A stretch of DNA of 64,000 bases from Clytia hemisphaerica (taxonomy: Eukaryota; Cnidaria; Hydrozoa; Leptothecata; Clytiidae). Positions 21,271 through 33,736 of this stretch are shown one piece after another. The stretch is from NCBI GenBank assembly GCA_902728285.1, contig CACVBU010000463.1, positions 1,426,001 to 1,490,000 of the forward strand, in the 5' to 3' direction. A program made the translations under genes and the position numbers. Numbering within the stretch: position 1 is the stretch's first letter; the number at the start of each line of letters is the position of its first letter. The notes beneath the pieces are model-generated. The model saw nothing but the letters and a program-made list of their open reading frames with translations. It was not told where the DNA came from and did not search any database.

Positions 21271-23547
21271 GGACCTACCTGAAGATTGATGTAATAAGAC
21301 AATTGGAAAATGAGAACAATGGTATGAAAATGCAGAATAATACGAGAACAACTCGAGAAATTCATGGAGTCCGGCGATTCTCGGCTGTTCTGGCGATTTT
21401 CCTGTACCAAAATCAGTTTCATTGAAAATTGAACCATGCTTAATCGTGGACATCCTTACAAATGATGTTTTTGTTTGAAAAAAACAAAGACATGAAACGA
21501 AAAAATCCAATGAAAATCTGCAAAAACGGAAATTTCCGGCTTTTTTGGCCGGAAAAATTATTTTCTCAAAAATCAAACTCGGTCATGTTTTGAGCATTGC
21601 AATAAATCAGAGGAAGATAAGGATGAAAATTCAAGAAAATGTCAGAAAAACGGTTTTTCCGGCATATTTCCGGCATTTTCGGCCGGAAAAAAATGTTCTT
21701 CGAAAATCGGGCTCCGTCACATTTTAGGTATTGTCCTTTTGCATCAGTGTGCAAAATTTCATAAAAAAATATAAAGTACAGCTCGAGAAATTCAAGAAAT
21801 ACTGTCTTTCCGGCGAAAATAGGTTGTTCTGGCGATTTTTGAATAGTTCCGGCTTCAAAAATCAATTTCATTAAAAATTGGAACATACTCGACGGTGGGT
21901 ATTGCTATTAATAATTGTGACCCCCCAAGCGATTTGGAGTACATTAAAAATAATACCGGTCTTGGTGCGGACAGATCGATAAAATGTGCGGCAAAAAAGC
22001 GGCGAAACGATTTACCGTGCGGTAAAATGATAGCTTTGTATCGGCCAGAAATCATTCAAAAATCTTTTCTAAAAATCCATTCAAACGCACTCGATCGGTC
22101 ACTAAAGAGCACCATTTGAATAAGTGCGGTATTCAGTGCGGTCATGGTGCGGACATTTTGCCGTTCGAAACGTTTGCCGGCAAACGAGAAATCATAACAA
22201 ACAGCATACATTTTACGGAATGGTTTTTTACATGACTGTTCGCCGATTTTATAACGTTCGGCAAAATAAACAAAATTGAACTCAAGAATTCACATGTGAG
22301 CATCGAACATCGAACATCGCAAGTTCTTTTTGTGTGTCCAGAAACAAATTGTTGTTTTGCTTGCTTGAACTGGAGGCTGAAATTCTTACGGCAACTGAAT
22401 GAAATATAAACAAACGGCGGGGACCGCACCATCGTCCGATTTAGTCGGCGGGGACCGCACCATCGTCCGCTTTAGTTGGCGTTTTGTACGCACGGACCAT
22501 ACGGTACTGTGCGGTCTTCTGGCCGCTTTTTTAAACTTTTACACGCACAATTAACCAGTCGGAAAGCGGCACGAGCACGACCGCACCAAGACCGGTCTCG
22601 TTTTTAATGTACTCCAAATCGTTTGGAGGGTCACAATTTTTTAGAATGAAAAAACAACCAATTATAAGGAAAAAGTCCAATGAAAATCCAGAAAAACGGC
22701 GATTTCCGGCATATTTCCGGCATATTCGGCCGGAAAAAATTTTTTCTCAAAAATCGGACTCTGCCATGTTTTGGGCATTGTTAATACGCATCTTTGTGCA
22801 AAAAATCAGAAAATACTAATGAGAAAATCTCGAGAAAATGCCAAAAACCAGTTTTTCCGGCATATTTCCGGCATTTTCGGTCGGAAAAAAATGTTTTTCG
22901 AAAATCGGGCTCTGTCACATTTTAGGTATTGCCATTTTGCATCAGCGTGCAAAATTTCATAAAAAAATATAAAGTACAGCTCGAGAAATTCAAGAAATAC
23001 TGTCTTTCCGGCGAAAATAGGTTGTTCCGGCGATTTTTGAATAGTTCCGGCTTTAAAAATCAATTTCATTAAAAATTGGAACATACTCGACGGTGGGTAT
23101 TGCTATTAATAATTTTTTAGAATGAAAAAACAACCAATTATAAGGAAAAAGTCCAATGAAAATCCAGAAAAACGGCGATTTCCGGCATATTTCCGGCATT
23201 TTCGGCCGGAAAAAATTTTTTCTCAAAAATCGGACTCGGCCATGTTTTGGGCATTGTTAATACGCATCTTTGAGCAAAAAATCAGAAAAAACTAATGACA
23301 GAATCTCGAGAAAGTGCCAAAAAACCAGTTTTTCCGGGATATTTCCGGCATTTTCGGCCGGAAAAATTTTTTTTTCCGAAAATCGGGCTCCGTCACATTT
23401 TTGGCATTGCCATTTTGCATCATTGTGCAAAAAATCAGAAAAAACTAATGAGCCAATCCCGAGAAAAGCTGGCAACAGACGAACGAACGAACGGACGGAC
23501 ATGGGTTAATTTAAAGGACCTCCACCGGGGTACCCGGAGGTAGGTCC
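21271..23547 (+). mobile_element. GGACCTACC-ended element, copy 2, with nested element
   Basis: Starts GGACCTACC and ends GGTAGGTCC. The tandem interior repeats TTTCCGGCATATTTCCGGCA and CGGGCTCCGTCACATTTTAG blocks. The right end has short GAAC/GGAC units. An unrelated 718-bp element sits at 21917-22634; the tandem unit at 23097-23125 preserves the empty site. Confidence 0.7.
21917..22634. mobile_element. GTGACCC-ended element with AATT duplication
   Basis: Ends are GTGACCCCCCAAGCGATTTG and the mirror of CAAATCGTTTGGAGGGTCAC, with similarity running about 55 bp inward to ACCGGTCTTGGTGCGG. AATT flanks both sides (21913-21916 and 22635-22638). Removing the element plus one AATT gives exactly the sequence at 23105-23122. 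It has no transposase. Confidence 0.85.
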
Positions 23548-23699
23548 AAAAATTGGACTCTCTGATTATTATTTCTTATTACTGACAGCCTAATGTTTAG
23601 ACAAAAAAACATTTTACGGGTGCAAGTTTGGGGTTAATTTTGAGTGTAATTTTGAATTATTCAATAAAAATGTTTGCAAATTCACGTTTCATTAAAATT

Positions 23700-24290
23700 A
23701 AAGAAGCTCGACTTTTGGGTCTTGTTTAAACCCTGAAAAGAGGAAAATTGGACCATAAACCCATTTTTTGCCCCAAAAGCCCAGAATCGGGCCCAAAACC
23801 CCCTTTTTGAGGGCATTTCTGGACTTTTGAAGAATTTTGAGTTTCATATTCGTGTTCTACATGAAAAATTGGATAAAAGTGAAAAGTTTCATCGAAATTG
23901 GAGAAACTTAATTTTTGGGTCATTTTTTGCCCCAAAAGCCCAGAATTGGGGTTTTTGAGGGTATTTCAGGACTTTTGAAGAATTTTGAGTTTCATATTCG
24001 TGTCTTCTACATGAAAAATTGGATAAAAGTGGAAAGTTTCATCGAAATTGGAGAAACTTCATTTTTGGGTCATTTTTTGCCCCAAAAGCCCAGAATTGGG
24101 CCCAAAATAAAATCCCCAATTTTACCCCCTGTAAGACCCAAATACACAAAAAACAATATCGCCATTCAATTCTACACCATTTAATTGCGTTATATTCGTA
24201 ATTTCATTAGAATTGGACAACGTCAACTTTTTTTTGCTTTTTTGCGCTGGGGACACTCACCGGGGACGCAAAGTCTTAAAGGGTTAAACC
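23700..24290 (-). repeat. GGGGCAAAAAATGACCC dispersed repeat, inverted copy
   Basis: Mirror of 9885-10320 plus 11116-11190, ending TTTGCGTCCCC (minus sense). The repeated block with CCCCAAAAGCCCAGAATTGGG occurs three times. Confidence 0.6.
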
Positions 24291-26849
24291 ATTTCATGTT
24301 CAATCGATTGTTAATTCGATTGATGATCAATGGATACTCAAGATTTTGGAATAGGCTTGATTACCTATCCATTGTCGGAACCAATCAATATCTAAACCAT
24401 CGATTGGTCATTGTTTTCAATGAAAAAATGTATCGATTGTATTGTTTCGAGTGGGAGAGTCTGGTTTGACCAGGGTTTGACTGTTTGATTTAACTTCGAA
24501 AACATTGACAAGAGAATGTCTGGTATACACATCTCTACTAATGCATAAATGCCTTTGATAGGATATTCCCTCCTCTATCAGTTCCATCAATATGCCAAAA
24601 ACATTTTATTTAACCACCTTCACTTCAAGATAGGCCACTATAGAATAAACTTCCTTTTATAGGATGAACCATATTCATGTGGCTTTCAGCCTTGCAATCC
24701 ATCACAGAGCCTATTTGAGATATTTTACTAACTAGCCCAGAGAAAAATTTTAAACCTTTATTATTTGAATGCATGCCTTTTTAATACTCAAATATAAAAA
24801 AATTAAATTTTTTTAACTTGGTCATTCAGTTAGTCACGCTAGGAAATCTAGCTTTCAGAAAAAACAACATCAGTCATCTACAGGATGTATTCGCAACAAC
24901 AAGGATGAAAGTTACCTGAATCAAGTTCGCAAGACAATTAATTAAAACTTGAAAGTTTGAAACAAAATAAAAGTTGAAAGTTTGAAACAAAATAAAACGT
25001 GCAGAGCAGCCAAAATCAACCAACAAAAATTTGTCATTCAATTCCCGAGACGGCGCTTCAATTTTTAAGGCCTAGTTTATACGCTAAAGTAAAAAGAATT
25101 CCGCACATGTTAATGGGTCAGTGTTTGAGGTCCGGCTAAATTTCTGGGAAATAGCCTATCCGGCAGTGCGCGGATCTAGGTTGGTTCCGTCTCCTCCGTA
25201 GATCTTTTTCTTGGGAAGTTGATCTTCAAATTAGTTCTCAAGGTTGGCTTGGCTCAAATTTTAGGCAATTTCTCATAGTTTTTTGAGAACGTTAGTTTCA
25301 TTTAAAAGTGCCGGGTTATTTTTCCATGAACCCCAAGCCAAATCGCGTATTACGAACAACCTCTAAATTGCCGAGTACAGGAGAAAAAAAATCGAAATTC
25401 AAAATGACGGCCAAGCCCACGCTGATAACTATCAAAAATCTTCGTTTTTCAATCAGCTATTGCAGCTCAATAAATCAATGAAATAATTTGAAATAAAAAG
25501 TTAACAAACCTTGAACCTTTCATGAATCCAAATAAATAAAAGTATTCATCTAAAGTGAAGATTACATTTCAAAATAAAACGATTTCCAAACCAACCTAAA
25601 GTCAGTGTCTGCCAACTAAAAATTTCTCTGCGGGGTCACTGGCAAGGAGTTACGACTTCAGATTTTAGATTCCAATTCTAGTATAGGCTGCAACTACACT
25701 GCCAAAATATGATCTGTATTACAAATACTTCCAAATGGGTCCATAAGTTTAGAAAATGATATTATCATCTAGCATGGGGGTTTTGTTTTTAAAAACAAAG
25801 TTCAAAATAAAATTGTTAATGAACTTGTTACTTAAAATATCACTTACTTACATAATTTATTTATGATATAACACCCCTTTCTTAAATAAATGGCCTCTTT
25901 AAGTCTTTTATGTTTGCCGCAAGAAGGGAGAAAAATTGAACTTGACCCCCAGTTTTTTCTCTCTTTTTCTAGCCATTTCCCGCGTGTTAGTGTAGACACA
26001 ACTTTAATCCGGGGAGATGAAGCGTTTTCATTGATCTAAAATCACGAATGGTCACAGGCTATATTTTAAAAAGGTAGGACAGCGTCCATTGATGGCAAAA
26101 AAGGGCACTTTTGCAGTGTTTTACCACAAAAATGACTGTTTTTACCAAAATTTTAGTGATTTCAAGAGGGGCAGCGTCCGATAAGCGGACGCTAAAAGGG
26201 CCTAAAAAATGGTCTGGGTCACGTGACCAGAATTTTTATCCAGGGAAATGCCATGGCGACTATGTTTTGCTTTAGTGAGATTGACCATTTTGTTGTTTTG
26301 ATTTGAGCGGGCGAAATTTCTGTACAAACCAAAATATGGCTTCGTTGGAATACCGGTTGAAACACTTGTGGTAGCCACATGAATATGGTTCATCCTATAA
26401 AAGGAAATTCATTCTATGGTGGCCTATCTTAAGTGAAGGTGGTTGAACAAAATGTTTTTGGCATATTGATGGAACTGTCTATTGAAATCTATACATACGG
26501 AGGTCAATTAATGGATATCAAGTTAGCCATTCCAGGGTCAAATTGAAACTATTCTGGTGGCAATTAAACCTAGTTCATCCTGTAGAGCTTCAAAAAAGAA
26601 AAAAAACGAAGGGTCATACACCTCCTAATGATAAGTGGTTCCGGAGATATTGAGATTTTGGTTCTGCTAAAATAGCACCTTTTTAGACATTTGAGGTTGA
26701 CAATTTAGTCCAGAAATGGCATATAAAATGGCACCAAAATATACACTTTTTGATGGTTTTCCAATTTCAAAATCCAATAAAAAAATCCAGATATCTTCAT
26801 TTTGACTGCAGACTTTTATCAAATTCTTTTTGTAAGGGCTTGCTAACAC
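24291..26849. other. No gene seen
   Basis: AT-rich sequence with a GATTGATC-rich stretch at 24300-24480. I see no frame, repeat or RNA gene I can support. Confidence 0.35.
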
Positions 26850-27355
26850 TTCTTGATTGAATAAAAAAGTTACTTTCAGAAAGTTCTCGAAAACTCTAAA
26901 AATCGACCTATCAAATTTTTACTTTAAATTTGGCAATCACAATAGCCTTTACATGATTAAGATCATTTTTCATTAACTAAATACATACATTTCGAAACTG
27001 AAGGGTCGAAAGGGTTTAAAATCTTCATCAAAATCAATTTAATTTAGTTTACCAAAATTTTCCTCAGATTTTTGGTTCTAGACTGGGTAAAGTCTATGTA
27101 AGGCTGGATCTACCTCGAAGCCCATATTTGATGTATTTTTATGAATCCTTACCAGATTTTTTGGCTTTTTTCGACGAGTTTTCTTCCTTTCATTGAAATT
27201 CAACCTTCCTTTAAATAACAAAAGGTCATTTAGACAGCTAATTATCATTTTTAATGACTGAAACGAAAATACTGGATATATCATGTAATTATTTAATAGG
27301 TCGATTTTTAACGTTTTTGAGCACTTTCCGAAAGTAACTTCTTTATTCAATTGAG
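26850..27355. mobile_element. Inverted-repeat element (about 60-bp ends)
   Basis: The left end GATTGAATAAAAAAGTTACT and the mirrored right end around AGTAACTTCTTTATTCAA continue inward to AAAATCGACCTAT. There is no coding content. Confidence 0.65.
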
Positions 27356-27988
27356 CATAACTTTTGATCTAATGAATCGAATTCAATAAATGACCCAACA
27401 AAATTTAAGTTTATCTTTCTTCTTTCCAATGAACTAGAAATGGTTCTTTTAAAATTTTTAGACTTCCAGAAAAATAGTTTTAAAGAGAGAAACTTTTTTG
27501 TGGCTCACCCGTTATCTTTGTAATCAAAGCGCTGTGGAGGAAAAATTCCCCATGGCATATAAATAACTGTTTTAGGCTAAAAAAGGGTCAATTTTTTCAT
27601 TGGTACCACTCTCTATAATTCTAGCCCTCATTTTCAGGCTGAAAATGCTTGCCAAAGTATGAAAGTAAAAAATAATAACTTTAATGAAAGAATTAATTTT
27701 AGAGCCTAGTACCATTGGATTTCTCAGGTATTTTCTGATAAATATGGAAAGTTTCACTGTCTGAACATTTTTTCCTCCGCAGCGCTTTGAAATCAAAGAT
27801 GAGTTGTGAATTTTTTTGTGTCCCGCAGATCTAATTCTTCTAAAAATATAATGGCCTTAGTTGGAACGAGTTTTTAGACAAAAGTGTAGAATATTACACC
27901 TGCATATTATTATATATGGTTGGAAAGCTAAAAGAAAGCTCTAAATTACTCAAAAATAATTCATTTTATAGCTCAACTACACAAAGAA

Positions 27989-28613
27989 CAATTCGTCGCA
28001 TCAAAATAAGAAAGCCTTAAGTCCATTTTTTCAAAAATTGAATTATGACCATACCGATGCTTTACATCCCATTTTTTATCGAATTTTTGGCTTAAATCCA
28101 TCAAAAACCAACCCAAAGTGGCCTAATTTTAAGTTTTTTGAAAAATAAGAATTTTTATTTTTGAAATTTTCTCAAGTTAAGAAAGTCTTAAGTCCATTGT
28201 CATTTTAGTTGGACTTTAGGACCTTTTAGATTAAGGTTTTAGTTAAAGAGTTCAAAAAAGTTAAGAAAGTTTAAAGCAAGAAAGTCTTAAGTCCATTTTG
28301 GAGTTAAGACACTTTTTCACTGGAAATTGTTCAAATTTTCAGTTTTAATCAAGGAAATTTACATAGAAAAAAAGGTTTAAGTCCATTCTCGAAAAACATG
28401 CTATGAAGAAGCATTCATATCTCCGCAATGGTATAAGTGACAATGTTGGTACTTTAGAACTTGAAAGATCTTTCTTCATTTATATTCATATCAAAAAAGC
28501 AGCTAGCTAGCCCAACATGGTCAAAAATGGCAGCCATTTCAAACCTTTAAACTTGATTTTCTCAAAACTACAAAAATGGACTTAAGGCTTTCTTATTTTG
28601 ATGCGACGAATTG
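27989..28613. mobile_element. 625-bp TIR element with perfect 42-bp ends
   Basis: CAATTCGTCGCATCAAAATA...AAGTCCATTTTT on the left, mirrored exactly at the right. The inner motif AAGTCTTAAGTCCATT is repeated about four times at irregular spacing. Non-autonomous. The perfect ends suggest a young insertion. Confidence 0.85.
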
Positions 28614-29912
28614 CTTGTCAAAGTTGGACCTAAAATTGAAGATTTTCATGAGCGTCAAATAAAAAACAAGCAAACTCGGAATGGCTAATCAAGTAGTTAT
28701 ATTTGATTGGTTTCGTATAATTTTTAATAGGGAAAAAGATCACAAGCAACAAGTGGTCGATGTCAGGGAAGCCTGGAAGAGTTGATTGATGGTTTATCAA
28801 TCAGCTATTAGGTAATCAAGGTATATATATAATAATATACCGCAATTACATTTGATTTGATTGGTTATCATCATCCAGACCCAATCAATCGAACTTGTTG
28901 AACCAATCGAACAATCGAACTAATCGAACTCCATCGGACAATTAAAGTTTGATTTAATCAAACTCTAAGATTTTTTAAAAGATTGTGAGTGTTTGATAAA
29001 GCTCGATCAATGGGTTTCGGTTCGATCAGTTTGATAAGCCAATTTGTTTGACAAGTTTGTGCTGCTCCGCTACCGTATATTAGGTTCTTTTCAAAGCCAA
29101 ATTCGGGAATGTAAATCGAGAAATTACTTCCGATAACGGATTACACACTTTTCCTGCATCCTTTTAGCGCCAGAGGCGGTTTGTTGGGGCGTAGTACTCC
29201 GTCACTACTCGGCCGCGCGCGAAATCGCAACATAGGGGCTACGGACTTTACTCCGGATAGACAAATATCCGTGTACAATAAACGATAAGCTGTTTTAAGT
29301 CCGGGAACTGTCGAAATGGCGTGTCAGGATAAAGTTTTTGCAAGCAAGGGAAGATGAGGATTTAATATCATCGAACTTATCAAAGTTTTTACTGACCGAA
29401 CTAATCAAACTGCTATTGATTATTTCAGAAATTGTGAGTGTTCAATTAGGTTTGATTAATTTTTTTAATCGAGCTTTAATTGTTTGATGGTGTTCGACAA
29501 GTGCGATTGATCGGGTCTGGCATCATCAGTGAGGATCTTATCGCGATTCTCAGATTTACGGAAAACACCAGCTTTTTGCTGATTTTTGCCTCGATTGCCC
29601 AAAACCCGTAACCTTTTTAGCTTGAGGGAAGAAAAAAATTAGAGTTTTTGTTTTTATTTTCAGGTATGCCGCCAAACATTGACGTCATCGTGTATGGATT
29701 TAGCATGAACAATAGGACCGACAGACTCGACAAAAAAAGGAACAAACAATAAGACGACCCGAGAATCTTACGATGAGGGCGTTTTGTCTCCGCCTGATAT
29801 CACGCCCACAGAAGACGCTGTTTAAAAAGTGGGGGTAAAAATAGTAAGTACTAGCTTTTGTAAGTGTTTATTTTGCGAAAATATAAAACCATTTTCTATA
29901 ATATGGTCTACA
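28614..29912. other. GATTGATC-rich sequence, no gene seen
   Basis: 28680-29060 and 29380-29520 are rich in AATCGAAC and TTGATTAAT-like phrases, which look like an old foldback. A short frame after TTTTCAG at 29666-29752 is too small to call. Confidence 0.35.
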
Positions 29913-30836
29913 AATAGACCTTTTCGCCTTTCCGCCCGCCATCTTGAATTGTATGCAAAAATACAGGAACGAAAATGCTGTGGTTGGATTTAGTTAGAAT
30001 GTATGCAAAACATATGCAAGTTTACACAAAGATTAAAAAGACAACAAAGCATCTTATAAATAAATATTATAATCATTAGAACAATAAAAGATGGAATTTC
30101 TTAATCCAAAAGGAAATATTTACAGAACAACAAAAGCCTTTTAGGAATTTGTTCTTAAAGACATTGCATATTCTGTTCTCATGCCATTAAAAAATTCCAT
30201 GAAGACGGAGTACACACATCAAACTTTCAAAACACGCAAACTGAAAGCAGTAATTATGACGTCACACATTATCAATGTTTTGATTTGATCATTTGGCGGC
30301 TCTATTCCCAGGAGAATAATTTGCCGTCAGCCGAATAAGGATTGTTTTTTACCTTCGCGGGTGATTTTTCAGTTTGAGTTTCTGTCTAATGTTATGGTCT
30401 TTTGAAGTGCTTGTTCTAAGAGATGAGTGAATATAATTGTTTTTAGTTTTCAAGAGAAGCAAATTTAATCTTTCTTCTACAAGATTACACTTTAATATAA
30501 TGCCAATTATGCATGTAAGTTTTATATTAATATATACTTTCTTTTTGCATATGTATTGCATAATTTCTAAGGGAATTTCACCACGGCAATTCGGCCACCA
30601 TAATTTTTGCATACAATAGACCTTTTTTTAAAGAGGCAGCCATGTTTGAATAATTATGTAGTCCAGCATAAAAACAATGATACAGCCATACATAATTACT
30701 GTATCATGTATATTTTAAAAATTATGCATGGCTATATCATTGTTTTTATGCTGGACTACATAATTATTCAACATGGCTGCCTCTTTAAAAAAAGGTCTAT
30801 TCAATATATGGCGGATGGAAAGGCGAAAAGGTCTAT
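29913..30836. mobile_element. AATAGACCTTTTCGCC-ended element
   Basis: Left AATAGACCTTTTCGCCTTTC and right mirror GAAAGGCGAAAAGGTCTATT, both next to a CCGCC/GGCGG block. A second foldback with similar ends is nested near the right end. Confidence 0.65.
30615..30801. mobile_element. Nested foldback MITE (about 80-bp arms)
   Basis: The arms run from AATAGACCTTTTTTTAAAGA through GTAGTCCAGCATAAAAAC and are mirrored with few mismatches. It shares AATAGACCTTTT with the element that contains it. Confidence 0.85.
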
Positions 30837-31154
30837 TAGCATTTCTAGAATTTTGTTAATGGAAACTTAAATATATAATGAAGAAAAAAACAAACCATTT
30901 CAAGTTTATTTATATGTTTAATCCCCGGAAAAATTATGTATTACCTATTACATAACTCTACATTTCCCGACTCGCTAACTCCCAGAGGAATTCCGATTGT
31001 AAACCCGATTGGTTAATTTCGCATTCGGAACATCTTCATAATGGCAGATAATTTAGAAGTGTCTAGTGGAAAGGTTGTGTGAAATTTTTGATGTCAGTAT
31101 TAATTTTGTTGGTTGATGGCTTGTTGAATCTGGCAAGAAAAAAGTAAACAGGTA

Positions 31155-31328
31155 CCGTGAGATTGGGTAACTTGCATCAGTGGAGGCAAATACAAAGTTA
31201 AATCAAAACAAAAATGGTAGAGGAGCTGCGATCGGAGCTGCGTAGTTGTATTTTAATGACCTGCCAGGTATTTCATTTGAGGGCTATGCATGTTAGCCTC
31301 CAGTGATGCAAGTTACCCAATCTCACGG
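31155..31328. mobile_element. CCGTGAGATTGGG MITE, copy 1 (TA target)
   Basis: CCGTGAGATTGGGTAACTTG at the left, its mirror at the right, TA on both sides. A longer copy is at 62846-63077. The TA duplication and ends fit a Tc1/mariner-type mover. Confidence 0.8.
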
Positions 31329-31418
31329 TATAGCTTTTTCTAACCAAGGATCTGAGGGATTCCAGCAACACTGACATGGCACATATGGGTGAATATGTGG
31401 AAAAATGTTGTCAACAGA

Positions 31419-31446
31419 GAGATAGAGAGAGAGAGAGAGAGAGAGT
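31419..31446. repeat. (GA)n microsatellite
   Basis: About 12 GA units with one interruption. Confidence 0.9.
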
Positions 31447-31534
31447 AGTTTGCATGAGTGCAATCAAAAGATGAAAATGGTTGTTCCAATCCATAAACTT
31501 TATAATAAATTAGAGAAGAAACTGAGTTACAAAC

Positions 31535-31604
31535 CTTGAAAATAAACACTCATGAAGACATCTTTCTGTAAGCGTGCAGCAGTCGCCATGTGCCCATGTG
31601 CCAT
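31535..31604 (-). CDS. Possible first coding exon, unknown gene
   Basis: ATG at 31604 opens 23 codons including MATAARLQKDVFMS and ends CAAG|GTTTGT. A candidate second exon after CATGTCAG near 31360 would keep the frame (VLLESLRSL), but the MITE at 31155-31328 then interrupts. No homology recognised. It may be a chance reading. Confidence 0.25.
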
Positions 31605-31953
31605 GTTGTTTACGCATAAAATGAAAAGCACCCGGATCCAGTAACTGCATGTAGGTATTTGAAAGAACGTTCGAAGGGCTAGAGTTCATCGACAGATTAA
31701 ATCTAGCAATTCCTTTGTTTACGATTGATATTTTTTTCGAAATTTAGCGGTAAATTTTAGTTTCAATCTGTCATTTGTGTAAAAACCAGGCGAGCACCTC
31801 AAGGCCGCGCAACTTTGGTAGGATTTGTTGGTTTCCAACCTCGTTCCCCTGCGCATTATCAGCTTTTTGATGCTTACTGATAGCACTAGATAATACCCTG
31901 GCATTGGCTGGTTTTCGAACGCGTAAGATTACGTAATTCAAAAACAAAACGTC

Positions 31954-33204
31954 AGATTTCATTTGGCAAGCTGAGCTCCAAACACTGAGTGATATCGCAA
32001 GATCAGAACCACACCTCGCCTACTGTGCATTCGTTGGTGAGTATGTTAGCAAGTTCACCTACTACCTACGTGTGATGCCCGGAATTGAGGAATATCTGAA
32101 GCCCCTCGATGAAGTTATTGACAAACATTTCATTCCTTCAATTACTGAAAACCATCACTGCAGCACCGAAGAAAGACTACTCTTGTCACTACCGGTGCGT
32201 ATGGGAGGATTGGCCATACCCATCTTATCATCTCTGGCGAAGGAAGAATTTCAAAACTCCAGAGAACTTACAATGAAGTTCTCCCAAGACATCATCGAAC
32301 AGAAACCAGTGTACGAAGTTGACAACAGGGCAGCAAAGTCTGAGATCAAGAGAAACGGAAAGAAGGAAGAACAATCATCCTCGAAAATCTCCGCAGAGAA
32401 ATGACACGTCAAGAGCTGAAAGCGAACGATCTTGCTCAAGCAAAAGGTGCATCCAATTGGTTGACCACTGTACCCCTGAAATCTGAAAATTTCAACCTAT
32501 CAAAAAGAGAGTTCTCCGACGCAATTGCCGTCCGATACAGATGGAACATGAAGCACCTACCATCGACATGTGCATGTGGCAAGTCGTTCTCTGTCGAGCA
32601 TGCACTTTCCTGCCCTAAAGGAGGTTTCATCTACCAACGGCACAACACTTTGAGGGATACAATTGCTCAAATGTTGAATCAAGTGACACATGATGTCGCT
32701 ATCGAACCAATGTTGGAGCCGATCACTGGCGAACGCTTAAACAAAGGTGCGATCACGACAGACAACGCGAGAGCTGACATCAGTGCTGGAGGCTTTTGGG
32801 TTCGTGGACAACGAGCATTTTTTTATGTAAAGGTATTCAACGCCTATGCTCTGAGATACACAGCCCAAAGTCTCAAAAGCGCTTTTGCGTCAAACGAACG
32901 GGAAAAAAAGAGAAACTACAACGAACGAATTTTCAAAGTTGATCATGGATCATTCACTCCGTTGATATTTTCCATGAATGGTGGAATGGGTGTAGAGGCT
33001 GAGCACTTCTTTGGAGCGCTAGCTAATCTACTAGCTGATAAGACAGATTCTCACGCGTCTCAAACCAAAAATTGGATCAGAACAAAAATTTCGTTTGCTT
33101 TAACGAGATCAGTCGTAACATGTATTCGCGGCACACGAACACTAAAACCAAACCTTAGGTTTGATGAGATTGATTTATTAAATAATAATATTTTGAAATG
33201 TTAG
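31954..33204 (+). pseudogene. Retroelement C-terminal region: RT tail, zinc finger, PD-(D/E)XK-like nuclease (frameshifted)
   Basis: Frame 1 runs 31954-32404 (SEPHLAYCAFVGEYVSKFTYY to SLPVRMGGLAIP), typical of the region after a reverse transcriptase. The second frame joins around 32340-32370 (IILENLRREMTRQELK) and continues to 33204. It includes GASNWLTTVPL, a CCHC-like finger (CACGKSF...HALSCPKGGF...RHN) and a nuclease-like core ARADISAGGFW...FFYVKVF, then YNERIFKVDHGSFTPLIF. I know this arrangement from abundant retroelements in cnidarians and fish. The catalytic second Asp appears as Tyr (YVKV rather than DVKV). The reverse transcriptase itself is absent, and one frameshift breaks the frame. 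Confidence 0.8.
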
Positions 33205-33736
33205 CTTTTCATAGATTTTAGTACTTAACTTTTTCACCGTATTGACCATTGCTTTTGTTTATGCTTTTGAGTTTGGCATGACCCGCTAGGTTGTGCTATT
33301 TCGACAGTTTTTCGATTCAGTTTTCAGTTTTGTTTTTGTCGTGATTTCAATTTTTTTTCTTTGTTTAACTTTGAATTTCCTAGCTCTACGTATTCTAAGC
33401 AATTTATATATTGTAACGTTTTAATTTAATATTTAATTACTATTAAAGAATATTTCTCCAGATTTCATTTGTTCCTGGGTTTGAAACCATTGCATTGCAG
33501 TTTAACTTTGTAACGTCAGATTTTTTTATGACGTATTGTTTTGAGAAGTTCCCCCTCTGAGAGGGGGAACTCGCATCAGCCAACACCAGGGTATTCTCTG
33601 GCGTCAATCAGTAACGTAAATAAAGCCTGGGATACACGGGGACGAGGTTGGTTGGTTTCAAATCCACCAAGGAGATTCGATTCCAGCCCTTCAGGCTTAT
33701 ACTTCATTGCTTATACTTCATTGGCATTGAATTGAC
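33205..33736. other. Retroelement 3' flank, no gene
   Basis: AT-rich, with a short perfect hairpin GTTCCCCCTCTGAGAGGGGGAAC at 33548-33570. There are tRNA-like fragments but no cloverleaf. Confidence 0.4.

Noticed and set aside
29666-29752. Short terminal exon after TTTTCAG (MPPNIDVIVYGFSM)
   Set aside because: 29 codons, no upstream exon in frame found; likely chance.
31041-31073. Start exon ATG GCA GAT... (MADNLEVSSGK) with donor AAG|GTTGTG on plus
   Set aside because: Only 11 codons, no partner exon found downstream; cannot be supported.
33586-33710. tRNA or tRNA-derived SINE
   Set aside because: GGTTTCAAATCC and GATTCGATTCC look like T-loop boxes, but no acceptor stem or A box at proper spacing could be drawn.
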